Positions 1 through 8,276 of a DNA stretch of 15,627 nt are shown one piece after another. Within the stretch, counting starts at the first letter, position 1; the number at the start of each line of letters is the position of its first letter. Source of the stretch: CAVYHJ01 sp963768165 [NCBI: uncultured bacterium] (GTDB taxonomy: Bacteria; UBP4; UBA4092); NCBI GenBank assembly GCA_963768165.1, contig CAVYHJ010000008.1, positions 1 through 15,627 on the forward strand. The letters run 5' to 3'. The notes below the pieces were generated by a model. That model made no database searches. It was not told where the DNA came from and saw only the letters and a program-made list of their open reading frames with translations. Made by a program: the position numbers and the translations under genes.

Positions 1-9
1 CTGAAATAA

Positions 10-39
10 TTGACAGGTATTTTTAAAATATGCTACCAT
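10..39 (+). promoter_or_regulatory. Candidate sigma-70 promoter of the RHS operon
   Basis: A perfect -35 box TTGACA (10-15) is followed after 18 bases by TACCAT (34-39, 4 of 6 consensus) preceded by TGC, an extended -10 element. Transcription would begin near 46, giving a leader of about 50 bases before the GTG at 97. The reading rests on sequence match only. Confidence 0.5.
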
Positions 40-96
40 TCCCTAAATATGGTGTAAAATATAATCATCATTACAAGAATTATTTTGTGATGGTTA

Positions 97-3000
97 GTGA
101 GGAAGTTAATAAGATTTGTGTTAAATAAACTTCAAATAAAAGCACCATTACCAGTCTTATTTCCTTTTTTAATTATCGGCATGGGATTTTTTTGGTCAGT
201 ATCTTATGGCTCAGGTCCAGATTGGTATCCCATTTATCACTTTACTAAAACTTATACTTCCATAACAATAGATGATTTTTATACGATGGATTCATCAGAA
301 GGAACTGGATATTCTTATTTGGGGATTCCTTTTTACTTTTCAAAGTCATCTTCTGACAATAGCACACCTGTTCATAGGTTAATTTATACATTTGGTAATA
401 AGACCATTCATTTTTTTACTCCAAGTTGGGATGAATGGGTAAATTTCGATGAACCACTGGGGTGGAAATATGAAAAAATAATGGGGTATGTTTATATGTC
501 TTCATTGCCAAGTAATCAATTCCCTAATGGTGTAGTTGATATCAACAGATTTAATCAACAATATCTTTTTGGTTCCCGTCATATCTATGCCGTTTCAGGT
601 TCGAGTGAATCCAATTCTTTGTTAAATGATCCTCTCTGGCGTCTTGAAGCAAATTATCCATTCAAAACTTCACCAGATGGTAAACTTCCCTGTCCCCAAC
701 TTACAACTCCTCAAAATAATGCCACAATAACTTCTTCGCCAGTAACTCTTCATTGGAATACTATTTCTAATGTGAATTCCTATATTGTTCAAGTCAGTCC
801 AACCATAAGCTTTAATCAGTCAGTTCTTTCAATACAAGTGTGGGGTGTCACTAGTGCTGTTTTTAATCTCAGTAATGGTACTTGGTACTGGCGAGTTAAA
901 ACTATTTCCAATTATCAGGCGCAATTAAATAATGGTGCTTCCGGAGATTTTTCTTCTTATTATGCCTTTTATTTAAATACATCAGGTTCAGGACCTCGCA
1001 TAACATTTACGCCCAATCCATTAGATTTCGGAACGGTCAATGTAAATTCATCGGCAACTGCAACCTTTCAAATATACAATTATGCCTTGGATGGTGTATC
1101 AAAATTAACAATAAACAGTATCACAGGGAATCCTCAATTTGCAGTATTGAATTCACCCGCAACTCCATTTAGCATTAGTCCCAGTTTGTACCAAATCCTT
1201 ACAGTGAAATTTACTCCTACATCTTCTGTAACCTATAACGGTAATATCACGATAGGTTCTAACGATCCCTCGGCAAGTATTGCTTATGAAGGAGTAACCG
1301 GTATCGGTTCATCTGTTTCGTCTTCCCAACCTCAGATTTCAACGAATCCATCGGGATTATATTTCGGAACAGTAACCGTTGGGAACAATCTCCAGCTTTC
1401 ACTGACGATCAATAATACCGGAAACACCGCATTAACAATTGGTTCTACCAATATGAATAATACGGATTATCAGATTACCTCAAGTGTTCCAGGCTCTATA
1501 GGAGCGAATTCAAGCCAGGCAATTACCATTCGATTTACTCCATCAATCGCTGGAAATGATAATGGTACTTTAACAATCAACAGTAATGATCCCAATACTC
1601 CTGCTTTACAGGTAACCTTAACGGGTTCCGGAACCAATCCTTCACAACCCAGCGCCCAAATAATTACTGCTTCCTATCCGTTTGATTTCGGCTCACAAAA
1701 TGTTGGTTCTACGATATCGGAATCATTTAGCATTAAAAATGTAGGGAATGCTGTGTTGAATGTTACTTCTCTTCAAGTGTCTGGTGCAGGATTTTCTCTG
1801 AGTGTAGGAATTCCAACAAATTTTTCGGTAAGTGCCGGGAATTCCTCTACGATAACTATCAATTTCTCACCCACCGCAACTAATACCTATTCAGGCAATG
1901 TATTATTTGCAACAAACGATCCTATAAATCCAAGTATGGGACTTGCCCTCCATGGTTCAGGAACAATTCCACGAGATACATTGAATGGATCGAGCCCGGC
2001 ATATTGTCCTTTCAATGGAGAACCTGTCAATTCTGCCACTGGAAATTATGTAAACACTCACACAGACTTCAGAATTCCTACTCGTGCCGGGTCTTTAAAT
2101 TTAGTAAGAAGTTATAATGCACAAATTAATTACTTGGGTACTTTCGGTTACAACTGGCGCCATACTTATGATATTCGATTGTCAGAAGATACCTCCGGTA
2201 TTGTTAAAATTATGTGGGCGGATGGACGTGCCGAATATTATGGACCTTTAGGCGGGGGAAGTTATCAAAATCTTTATTCTCCTTATTCTGGATCTCTGAT
2301 TAAAAATCTCGACAATACATACCGGTTTAAGACTAAAGATAGAACTGCTTATTTGTTTAGTACTTTTGGTTCTCTTTCAACAATAACCGATAAAAATGGG
2401 AATATCGTTTTCATAAATTATAATGGTTTTAACCAATTAATCAGTGTATCCGATCCAGTTGGAAGAACTATCAACTTTTATTACAATACCATCGGTCAAA
2501 TCACGACGGTTATCGATTTTGGTAATCGAATTTATCAATATACCTATGATGCCAATACTAATCTGGTGACTTATACCAGTCCTCGTGGCTCTATGTACAC
2601 CTATAGTTATGATACCTTGCACCGGATCATACAAATTATGGATCCGAGGGGAAATCCTCTGGTTACCAATGATTATGATGCTATGTCTCGAGTTACCACT
2701 CAAACAGGTGCAAAAGGGTATTCTATGAATTTCACTTATGACACGGTAAATTTTCAAACCTTGATGATGGATGCCCTGGGACAATTTGAAACGAATATCT
2801 TTGACCCCGGTTATGAAATTATTCAGGACATAGATGCTCGTGGATATTCCAATCAATATACCTATGATAGTGCCCATAACAGAACCTCATTAACGGATAA
2901 GAATTTAAACACAAATATTTTTAGTTCCGATTCTCATGGTAATCAAATAATGGTAGTTGACCCGAGTTCCGATACCACTCAAATGTTTTATGACCAATAT

Positions 3001-5835
3001 GACCAGATAATCAGTCGGATAGATCGTATTGGTCAAATGACATCCTACAGTTATGACTCCTTGGGAAATTTGATAACCGTTATATCTCCGTTAGGATTCA
3101 TCACAAATATGGCTTATGACCAGTATGGAGAACTCACAGAGTTGACAGATTCCCTAGGTAACTCAACTCATTATCTTTATGACATCTATGGAAACTTAAA
3201 AAGCCGAATAGATGCGCAAGGAAATCAAACCCATTTCAACTATGATTCTTTTGACCGTGTCACATCCATGATAAATCCCCGAAATGGTATCACTTTATAT
3301 CAATATGACAACGACAATAACCTGGTTAAACTTACAGATCCCATAGGTGCTATTACACAGTACGGCTATGATAGTAACAATAACCGGATACAACTTATCA
3401 ATCCAATGGGCAGTACGACTTTATTCGTATATGACAATCAAGATTTACTCCAATCAGTTACCGATGCGTTGGGACACACAATCACCTATAGTTACGACAG
3501 TCTGAATCGTTTTATTCAAACGACAGATGCTCGAGGAAATGTTACCTTGTACTATTATGATCCCATTGGAAATTTGGTAACAGCAATTGATGCTTTGGGA
3601 AATCAATCTCAATACCAATACGACGGGAATGCAAACCGCATCCTTACCCAAAACCCTAATTCTCATCAATCTTTCTATAGTTTCGATATACTCAACAGAT
3701 TGATTGGCTTCAGTGACCCATTGGGAAATGTCACCTTCAATTTCTTGGACCCCGTAGACCGCCTTACCAGTATGAGGGATGGCAATAATCTGTACACCCA
3801 ATTTACATATGACAATCAAGGAAGATTGGTCAAGGTACAGGATGGTGCAAATAATACCGCCCATTATTCCTATGATAGCGTTGGAAATTGCACGAATATC
3901 GTTGATCCCAATAATCACCAAACCGGTTATGTTTTTGATTCGCTAAACCGCTTGGTTTCTGAGACCGATGCACAAGGACATACAATCAGTTATACCTACG
4001 ACTCCCTGGGAAATCTTTCTACCCGTACGGATGGCAATGGAGCTATCCGTATTTATTTTTATGATTTGAATAACCGATTAAACATCATCATTTATCAAGA
4101 TGGAAACCAAGTAAATTTCTCCTATGATTCCGCAGGTAACCGGACAACGATGACAGATTCCAACGGGACTACAAATTACCAATATGATTTGTTAAGCCGA
4201 TTAACGAGTGTTACCGATTCTTATGGTCAAACTGTAGGTTATGGTTATGATTCTTATGGAAATCGAACGTCACTAATCTATCCCGGTGGGAAAATTGTTA
4301 CCTATACCTTCGATTCATTGAACCGATTAAATACGGTTGTAGATTGGCTGGGTGGAATTTTCCAATATAACTACGATTCTGCAGGAAATCTTACTATGGT
4401 TCTCAATCCCAATGGAACTTGGGAACAACGACTATATGATACCGCCGATCGATTGACCACGATTGTAACTTATAAATCCGATACTTCAGTCATTGCCAGT
4501 TATGGATTTGTCCTGGATAATGTTGGAAATCGCAGAGCCATTAATAAAACCGATTCTATCCCCCGATATTTCGACGCTATCAATGTAACTTATGGCTATG
4601 ATTCTGCCAACCAGATTTTAATATCCAATAGTTCCACTTTCACTGGGACTACCACTGTAACTACTTTTAGCTTTGATAGTAATGGAAATGAAGTACTACA
4701 GACCCAATCTGGAGTCTCCACAAATTATATCTATGATTTTGCTGACCGGTTGATACAAGCTTCCAATCCTTCCCAAAATTCTCAGTATGGATACAATGGC
4801 AGAGGAGATAGGATTATATCGGCTTACAATGGACAAACCACAGAATATCTTTTGGATCAAAATGTACCTTTGACCAATGTCTTAGCTGAAATGGATAATT
4901 CTGGAAATATTATGGCTTATTATATCTATGGTCGGGGATTGGTGGAAAAGATCAATGCCAGCGATACTTCGCAATATGTTTATCATCTCGATGGAATCGG
5001 TAGTGTGGTGGCTATAACCGATTCAACCCAAAATATAGCCAATAGTTATGCTTATGATGAATTTGGTGGAGTTGCCAATCAATTGGAAAATATATCAAAT
5101 CCATTTAAATATGTCGGAAGATATGGGGTTATGCAGGATTTGAATGGGTTACTCTTTATGAGAGCAAGGTATTTTGATCCATCTTCAGGTCGCTTTGTTA
5201 ATAGAGATTCTCAAGTAGGAGATTTATTAGTCATTCAACAATTAAATCGTTATGTATATGTAGTCAATAATCCTTTGATTTATATGGATGTTAGCGGTCT
5301 ATCTTTATCATCTTGGTGGTCAAATTCAAATATAAATCCAGCGAATTGGTTGCCAGTTCCAGAATATGGATCCACTCAATATAATTTATATGTGATTGGG
5401 GAAAATGGTGCCCAAACAATTGCTAGTGCTTCTGAAGTGGTTGGTTCTACATTAGAAGCAAGCATTGATCTTTCACATGGAGATATCCGAGGAGCAGGGA
5501 ATTCTCTTATTGACGTTGTTTCTAATCTTGATAAAGCAATTGGTAGCGCCTCTCAATTGGGTGCAAATGCTTCTAAACTATTGAATGGACAACAACTTGA
5601 TGAATCAGATCCAAAAGGTCCCATTCGTCAATTAATCTACTCAAAATTAGGTAATGATACTGGAAATTTAATAGATTCTCTTCTCGAAGCACATAGCATT
5701 ATAGGTGGTTTAACGGGATTAATAGATAATCAAAATACAAACTATATTTTGGATGCATTATCGTTGCCATTTGATATTAAAAACTATATTGAAGAAACAT
5801 TACAAAATTATTATATAACACCACCTAAAAAATAA
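97..5835 (+). CDS. Secreted RHS/YD-repeat protein with choice-of-anchor-D domains
   Basis: A 1912-residue exported protein. Residues 1-37 form a long signal peptide (basic start, hydrophobic core containing LPVLFPFLIIG). Residues 38-190 are an unrecognised N-terminal domain. Residues about 199-298 look like a fibronectin-type domain, followed by three choice-of-anchor-D (ASPM/SPD-2/Hydin-like) domains at about 299-400, 411-512 and 520-622, each with an L/YxFGxV-type start and an FxP motif. A DUF6531-like segment (about 640-775) leads into some 36 YD repeats of about 21 residues (GNLxxxxDxxG, then YD) up to about 1600. The RHS core follows (about 1625-1735: ARYFDPSSGRF with D1694, RD at 1703-1704, VNNP at 1723-1726). 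The usual DPxG end motif is DVSGL (1731-1735). In RHS families this shell encloses a C-terminal effector; here the tail is residues 1736-1912 and matches no toxin I know. The GTG start has a weak ribosome site; an in-frame GTG at 118, preceded by AGGAAG, is an alternative. Surface adhesion or a contact-dependent effector are both possible roles. Confidence 0.93.
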   Translation: MRKLIRFVLNKLQIKAPLPVLFPFLIIGMGFFWSVSYGSGPDWYPIYHFTKTYTSITIDDFYTMDSSEGTGYSYLGIPFYFSKSSSDNSTPVHRLIYTFGNKTIHFFTPSWDEWVNFDEPLGWKYEKIMGYVYMSSLPSNQFPNGVVDINRFNQQYLFGSRHIYAVSGSSESNSLLNDPLWRLEANYPFKTSPDGKLPCPQLTTPQNNATITSSPVTLHWNTISNVNSYIVQVSPTISFNQSVLSIQVWGVTSAVFNLSNGTWYWRVKTISNYQAQLNNGASGDFSSYYAFYLNTSGSGPRITFTPNPLDFGTVNVNSSATATFQIYNYALDGVSKLTINSITGNPQFAVLNSPATPFSISPSLYQILTVKFTPTSSVTYNGNITIGSNDPSASIAYEGVTGIGSSVSSSQPQISTNPSGLYFGTVTVGNNLQLSLTINNTGNTALTIGSTNMNNTDYQITSSVPGSIGANSSQAITIRFTPSIAGNDNGTLTINSNDPNTPALQVTLTGSGTNPSQPSAQIITASYPFDFGSQNVGSTISESFSIKNVGNAVLNVTSLQVSGAGFSLSVGIPTNFSVSAGNSSTITINFSPTATNTYSGNVLFATNDPINPSMGLALHGSGTIPRDTLNGSSPAYCPFNGEPVNSATGNYVNTHTDFRIPTRAGSLNLVRSYNAQINYLGTFGYNWRHTYDIRLSEDTSGIVKIMWADGRAEYYGPLGGGSYQNLYSPYSGSLIKNLDNTYRFKTKDRTAYLFSTFGSLSTITDKNGNIVFINYNGFNQLISVSDPVGRTINFYYNTIGQITTVIDFGNRIYQYTYDANTNLVTYTSPRGSMYTYSYDTLHRIIQIMDPRGNPLVTNDYDAMSRVTTQTGAKGYSMNFTYDTVNFQTLMMDALGQFETNIFDPGYEIIQDIDARGYSNQYTYDSAHNRTSLTDKNLNTNIFSSDSHGNQIMVVDPSSDTTQMFYDQYDQIISRIDRIGQMTSYSYDSLGNLITVISPLGFITNMAYDQYGELTELTDSLGNSTHYLYDIYGNLKSRIDAQGNQTHFNYDSFDRVTSMINPRNGITLYQYDNDNNLVKLTDPIGAITQYGYDSNNNRIQLINPMGSTTLFVYDNQDLLQSVTDALGHTITYSYDSLNRFIQTTDARGNVTLYYYDPIGNLVTAIDALGNQSQYQYDGNANRILTQNPNSHQSFYSFDILNRLIGFSDPLGNVTFNFLDPVDRLTSMRDGNNLYTQFTYDNQGRLVKVQDGANNTAHYSYDSVGNCTNIVDPNNHQTGYVFDSLNRLVSETDAQGHTISYTYDSLGNLSTRTDGNGAIRIYFYDLNNRLNIIIYQDGNQVNFSYDSAGNRTTMTDSNGTTNYQYDLLSRLTSVTDSYGQTVGYGYDSYGNRTSLIYPGGKIVTYTFDSLNRLNTVVDWLGGIFQYNYDSAGNLTMVLNPNGTWEQRLYDTADRLTTIVTYKSDTSVIASYGFVLDNVGNRRAINKTDSIPRYFDAINVTYGYDSANQILISNSSTFTGTTTVTTFSFDSNGNEVLQTQSGVSTNYIYDFADRLIQASNPSQNSQYGYNGRGDRIISAYNGQTTEYLLDQNVPLTNVLAEMDNSGNIMAYYIYGRGLVEKINASDTSQYVYHLDGIGSVVAITDSTQNIANSYAYDEFGGVANQLENISNPFKYVGRYGVMQDLNGLLFMRARYFDPSSGRFVNRDSQVGDLLVIQQLNRYVYVVNNPLIYMDVSGLSLSSWWSNSNINPANWLPVPEYGSTQYNLYVIGENGAQTIASASEVVGSTLEASIDLSHGDIRGAGNSLIDVVSNLDKAIGSASQLGANASKLLNGQQLDESDPKGPIRQLIYSKLGNDTGNLIDSLLEAHSIIGGLTGLIDNQNTNYILDALSLPFDIKNYIEETLQNYYITPPKK

Positions 5836-5841
5836 AAGTAT

Positions 5842-7899
5842 ATGAAAACACAAAATTTTAAAATAAGGAATAATTGGAACAGAATTTATTTGAATGAGCT
5901 TTATTTACCAGTGTTGTTTCTATTTCTAGTTTTCTATGTCTTAAATTCTTTCTGTGTTGCCGACTGGTCTAGTGATCCGGGTATCAACGTGGCAGTATCT
6001 ACATCTATCGGAACTCAACCTAATTTTAATACAGTAAGTGATGGATTAAGTGGTGTTATTGTCATTTGGTTTGATAGCCAAAACATTTATGCTCAAGCGG
6101 TTGATTCAGCTGGAAATATTAAATGGACACCAAATGGTTTATTAATATTTAGTTCACCGAATCTTTTAGGAAGCCCATTGATCACGAGTGACAGTGCCGG
6201 AGGGGCAATTATATGTTGGACACAAATTCAGGGTAATAATACTAATTTTGATATATATGCACAAGCAATAGACTCCATTGGGAATTTAAAATGGGGTTCA
6301 AATGGATTACCTATTGTTACACTTGCAGGGCGTCAAAGTGCATCAAGTATAGTTAGTGACGGTGCCGGGGGAGCAATTATAGCTTATGATGATTCTCAAA
6401 ATGTCGGAAGTTACTTACAGGCGGTTGATAAGTTTGGTTCATTAAAATGGAACACAAATGGGGTTCCGATAGTTTCTGGATTAGGTGAAAGTGTAAGTCC
6501 AACTATGATTGAGGATGGACTAGGTGGTGCAATTTTAGCTTGGGCTGATAATAGAACGCACTCCTATTCACATATTTATGCCCAAGCGATTGATTCCAAT
6601 GGCAATGTCAAATGGACTTCAAATGGAATCCCTATTTGTACAGCCAATATGAATCAATCAAATCCACGTCTAGTCAGTAACGGAAATGGTGGGGCAATAA
6701 TAGCATGGAATGATAATAGAAATTATAACAATACGAACCAAGATGTTTATGCACAATCAATTAATTCAAATGGAACACTTCAATGGGCATCGAATGGTAT
6801 GGCTATAACTTCAGCTCCGGGTTATCAAGGTATTGATGCGCTAATATCAGATGGAAATGGTGGAGTGATTGTTGTTTATGATGATTCGGTAAATAACTAC
6901 TTCCAAGCAATCAGTTCTTCTGGTATGTTTCGATGGCTTACTACTGAAAAACCTTGTTGTGAAGTTTCCGATGGCAATGGTGGTGCAATAATTTCTTGGA
7001 ATGATAATCGAAATCAATCTAGTACCGGAATTGATATTTATGCACAAGCATTGAACAAATCTGGAAAAAATAAATGGCTCCAAGGAGACATTGCCGTATG
7101 TACTGCTGTAAATAACCAAACGGCTACAAATTGTGTTACTGATTTGCAAGGAGGAACAATTCTCATTTGGGCGGATTATAGATATGGCACAACATATAGT
7201 ATTTTTTGTCAGAGAGTATTTTCAAATGGTTCATTAGGTTCACCAGCAGAAATTCCAGTAAAGGGTGACATTGTTTATACCTACGATAACACCTACCGCC
7301 TTGTGACCTGTGCTTTTACCAATGGAGTATCCATTGTTTATAATTACGATTCTTCAGGTAACCGGTCAGGCAAAACAGTAACCAGTAAATTATTGTTATC
7401 TTTAGGTTCTAACAATCCTTCTCCCATCACTATTCCAGCTTCCACTACGGATGTATCTCTTCTAGAAGTACATTTGCAAGCCAGTAATGCCGAAGATATT
7501 CAATTAACTACTTTAAATATTACTTTCACAGGCACCGGTGATCCATCGAATGACATTTTAACCATTAAAATGTACAATTATGGAGATGGTCAACTTGGGG
7601 ATACCACGACCTTTGCAAATAATGGTATCGCCACGTTTACAGGTCTTTCCAAAACCATTCCCGCAGGTACAGGTATTGACCTACTATTTGTTGCTACTAT
7701 CGTAGGTTCTGGTAATCCCAACAAAACTTATGGAGTTAAACTAGCCAAGAATAGTGATGTGGGTTCTATTGGACTTACTTCTGGGCAATTCATCTATCCT
7801 TTAGGTGCACCGATTACAGGACAAACCGATTCCGTTGTTCCAGTAGAATTAAGTAATTTTGAATTGGCAAAGAAAATTGACTCAAATCCATCAAAGTAG
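5842..7899 (+). CDS. Secreted propeller-like repeat protein with embedded YD fragment
   Basis: A 685-residue exported protein starting 6 bases after the RHS stop, so probably co-transcribed. It has a long basic n-region, then a hydrophobic stretch LPVLFLFLVFYVL with likely cleavage after A40; the core shares LPVLF with the upstream protein. Residues about 60-473 hold eight repeats of 41-57 residues built on SDGxGGAIIAWxDxR, then YAQAxDxxGxxKWxxNGxPI. This pattern is compatible with a beta-propeller, which is inference. Residues about 478-515 contain two YD-repeat units (YTYDNTYRLV, YNYDSSGNR), foreign to the preceding repeats. Residues 517-685 form a beta-rich domain ending in VVPVELSNFELA (from 665), a tail motif commonly followed in other secreted proteins by a further sorting or Ig-like domain. 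Here translation stops about 15 residues later, so the C-terminus may be truncated. The ribosome site is poor (AAAAGTAT). The function is unknown; a cell-surface or extracellular structural role is likely. Confidence 0.88.
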   Translation: MKTQNFKIRNNWNRIYLNELYLPVLFLFLVFYVLNSFCVADWSSDPGINVAVSTSIGTQPNFNTVSDGLSGVIVIWFDSQNIYAQAVDSAGNIKWTPNGLLIFSSPNLLGSPLITSDSAGGAIICWTQIQGNNTNFDIYAQAIDSIGNLKWGSNGLPIVTLAGRQSASSIVSDGAGGAIIAYDDSQNVGSYLQAVDKFGSLKWNTNGVPIVSGLGESVSPTMIEDGLGGAILAWADNRTHSYSHIYAQAIDSNGNVKWTSNGIPICTANMNQSNPRLVSNGNGGAIIAWNDNRNYNNTNQDVYAQSINSNGTLQWASNGMAITSAPGYQGIDALISDGNGGVIVVYDDSVNNYFQAISSSGMFRWLTTEKPCCEVSDGNGGAIISWNDNRNQSSTGIDIYAQALNKSGKNKWLQGDIAVCTAVNNQTATNCVTDLQGGTILIWADYRYGTTYSIFCQRVFSNGSLGSPAEIPVKGDIVYTYDNTYRLVTCAFTNGVSIVYNYDSSGNRSGKTVTSKLLLSLGSNNPSPITIPASTTDVSLLEVHLQASNAEDIQLTTLNITFTGTGDPSNDILTIKMYNYGDGQLGDTTTFANNGIATFTGLSKTIPAGTGIDLLFVATIVGSGNPNKTYGVKLAKNSDVGSIGLTSGQFIYPLGAPITGQTDSVVPVELSNFELAKKIDSNPSK

Positions 7900-7988
7900 A
7901 CTTACTTGCAAGCGGCTTTAAGATCGGCATAACGGATAGAGATTTCCAATCCCCGTCCCGAATCAGTAATAGAATATTACGCTAAGAA

Positions 7989-8016
7989 TTGACAAATAGA
8001 AAACATGGGTTATAAT
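7989..8016 (+). promoter_or_regulatory. Perfect-consensus sigma-70 promoter without an evident gene
   Basis: TTGACA (7989-7994), a 16-base spacer and TATAAT (8011-8016) match both consensus hexamers exactly. Transcription would start near 8023 and run toward the palindrome at 8143-8167 and the 3' end of the amidase gene on the other strand. No protein-coding gene of credible length follows. A small RNA of about 145 bases or antisense transcription are possible. Confidence 0.5.
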
Positions 8017-8142
8017 AAAAGAAGATAATAGCGTTTTTGACGACTTTGTCGGTGAGAAATGTCAAATTAGAGAAGCGGGATAAAACAGCCTACAGCGAAG
8101 CAGGGTTCGTTCAATAAAATCAATATAAATAGCAGGCGGGAA

Positions 8143-8167
8143 GTGGAATTGAAAATTTCAATTCCAC
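8143..8167. terminator. 25-base palindrome, possible bidirectional terminator
   Basis: Two 12-base arms (GTGGAATTGAAA and its complement) flank a single central base at 8155, so the element is symmetrical on both strands. It lies between the converging propeller and amidase genes, where a bidirectional terminator would be expected. There is no long T-run beyond the stem, so a protein-binding site or repeat is an alternative. Confidence 0.45.
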
Positions 8168-8276
8168 ACCATCTCCGCTTCACCTCCAGTCTATCTCCAG
8201 TGGTTGTTCGCTTGGGGTACGTTATTGGTACAGTAAGAATAGGGGGTGAAGACGATTGATATTCGGAGGATTAGGG

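Larger units (their letters stand above)
7900..8276. other. 377-base gap between converging genes
   Basis: No convincing gene lies here. It contains a perfect-consensus promoter (7989-8016), a small hairpin GTAATA/TATTAC (7966-7980), a nested hairpin CGAC/GTCG inside TTTGAC/GTCAAA (8036-8066) and the palindrome at 8143-8167. A 21-codon GTG frame at 8052-8117 has no ribosome site. The rest shows nothing I can interpret. Confidence 0.6.

Noticed and set aside
2437-3921. Minus-strand open frames inside the RHS gene (146 and 155 codons)
   Set aside because: They mirror the YD-repeat codons on the opposite strand, are Ile/Gly/Asn-rich without domain features, and lack ribosome sites.
2500-4900. 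Regular spacing of about 63 bases resembling a repeat array such as CRISPR
   Set aside because: The period equals 21-residue YD repeats within one continuous reading frame, and the repeats are diverged rather than identical.
5842-7899. Second gene as an immunity protein for the RHS tail
   Set aside because: It has a signal peptide, is 685 residues long and consists of extracellular-type repeats, unlike cytosolic immunity proteins.
7900-7985. Coding-like stretch after the propeller gene that might continue its tail after a frameshift
   Set aside because: The three frames are short, interrupted, and none continues the expected sequence after VPVELSNF; support is too weak.
8052-8117. 21-codon GTG frame downstream of the orphan promoter
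   Set aside because: No Shine-Dalgarno, a non-ATG start and very short length. It overlaps inverted repeats, so an RNA or repeat is a better explanation.
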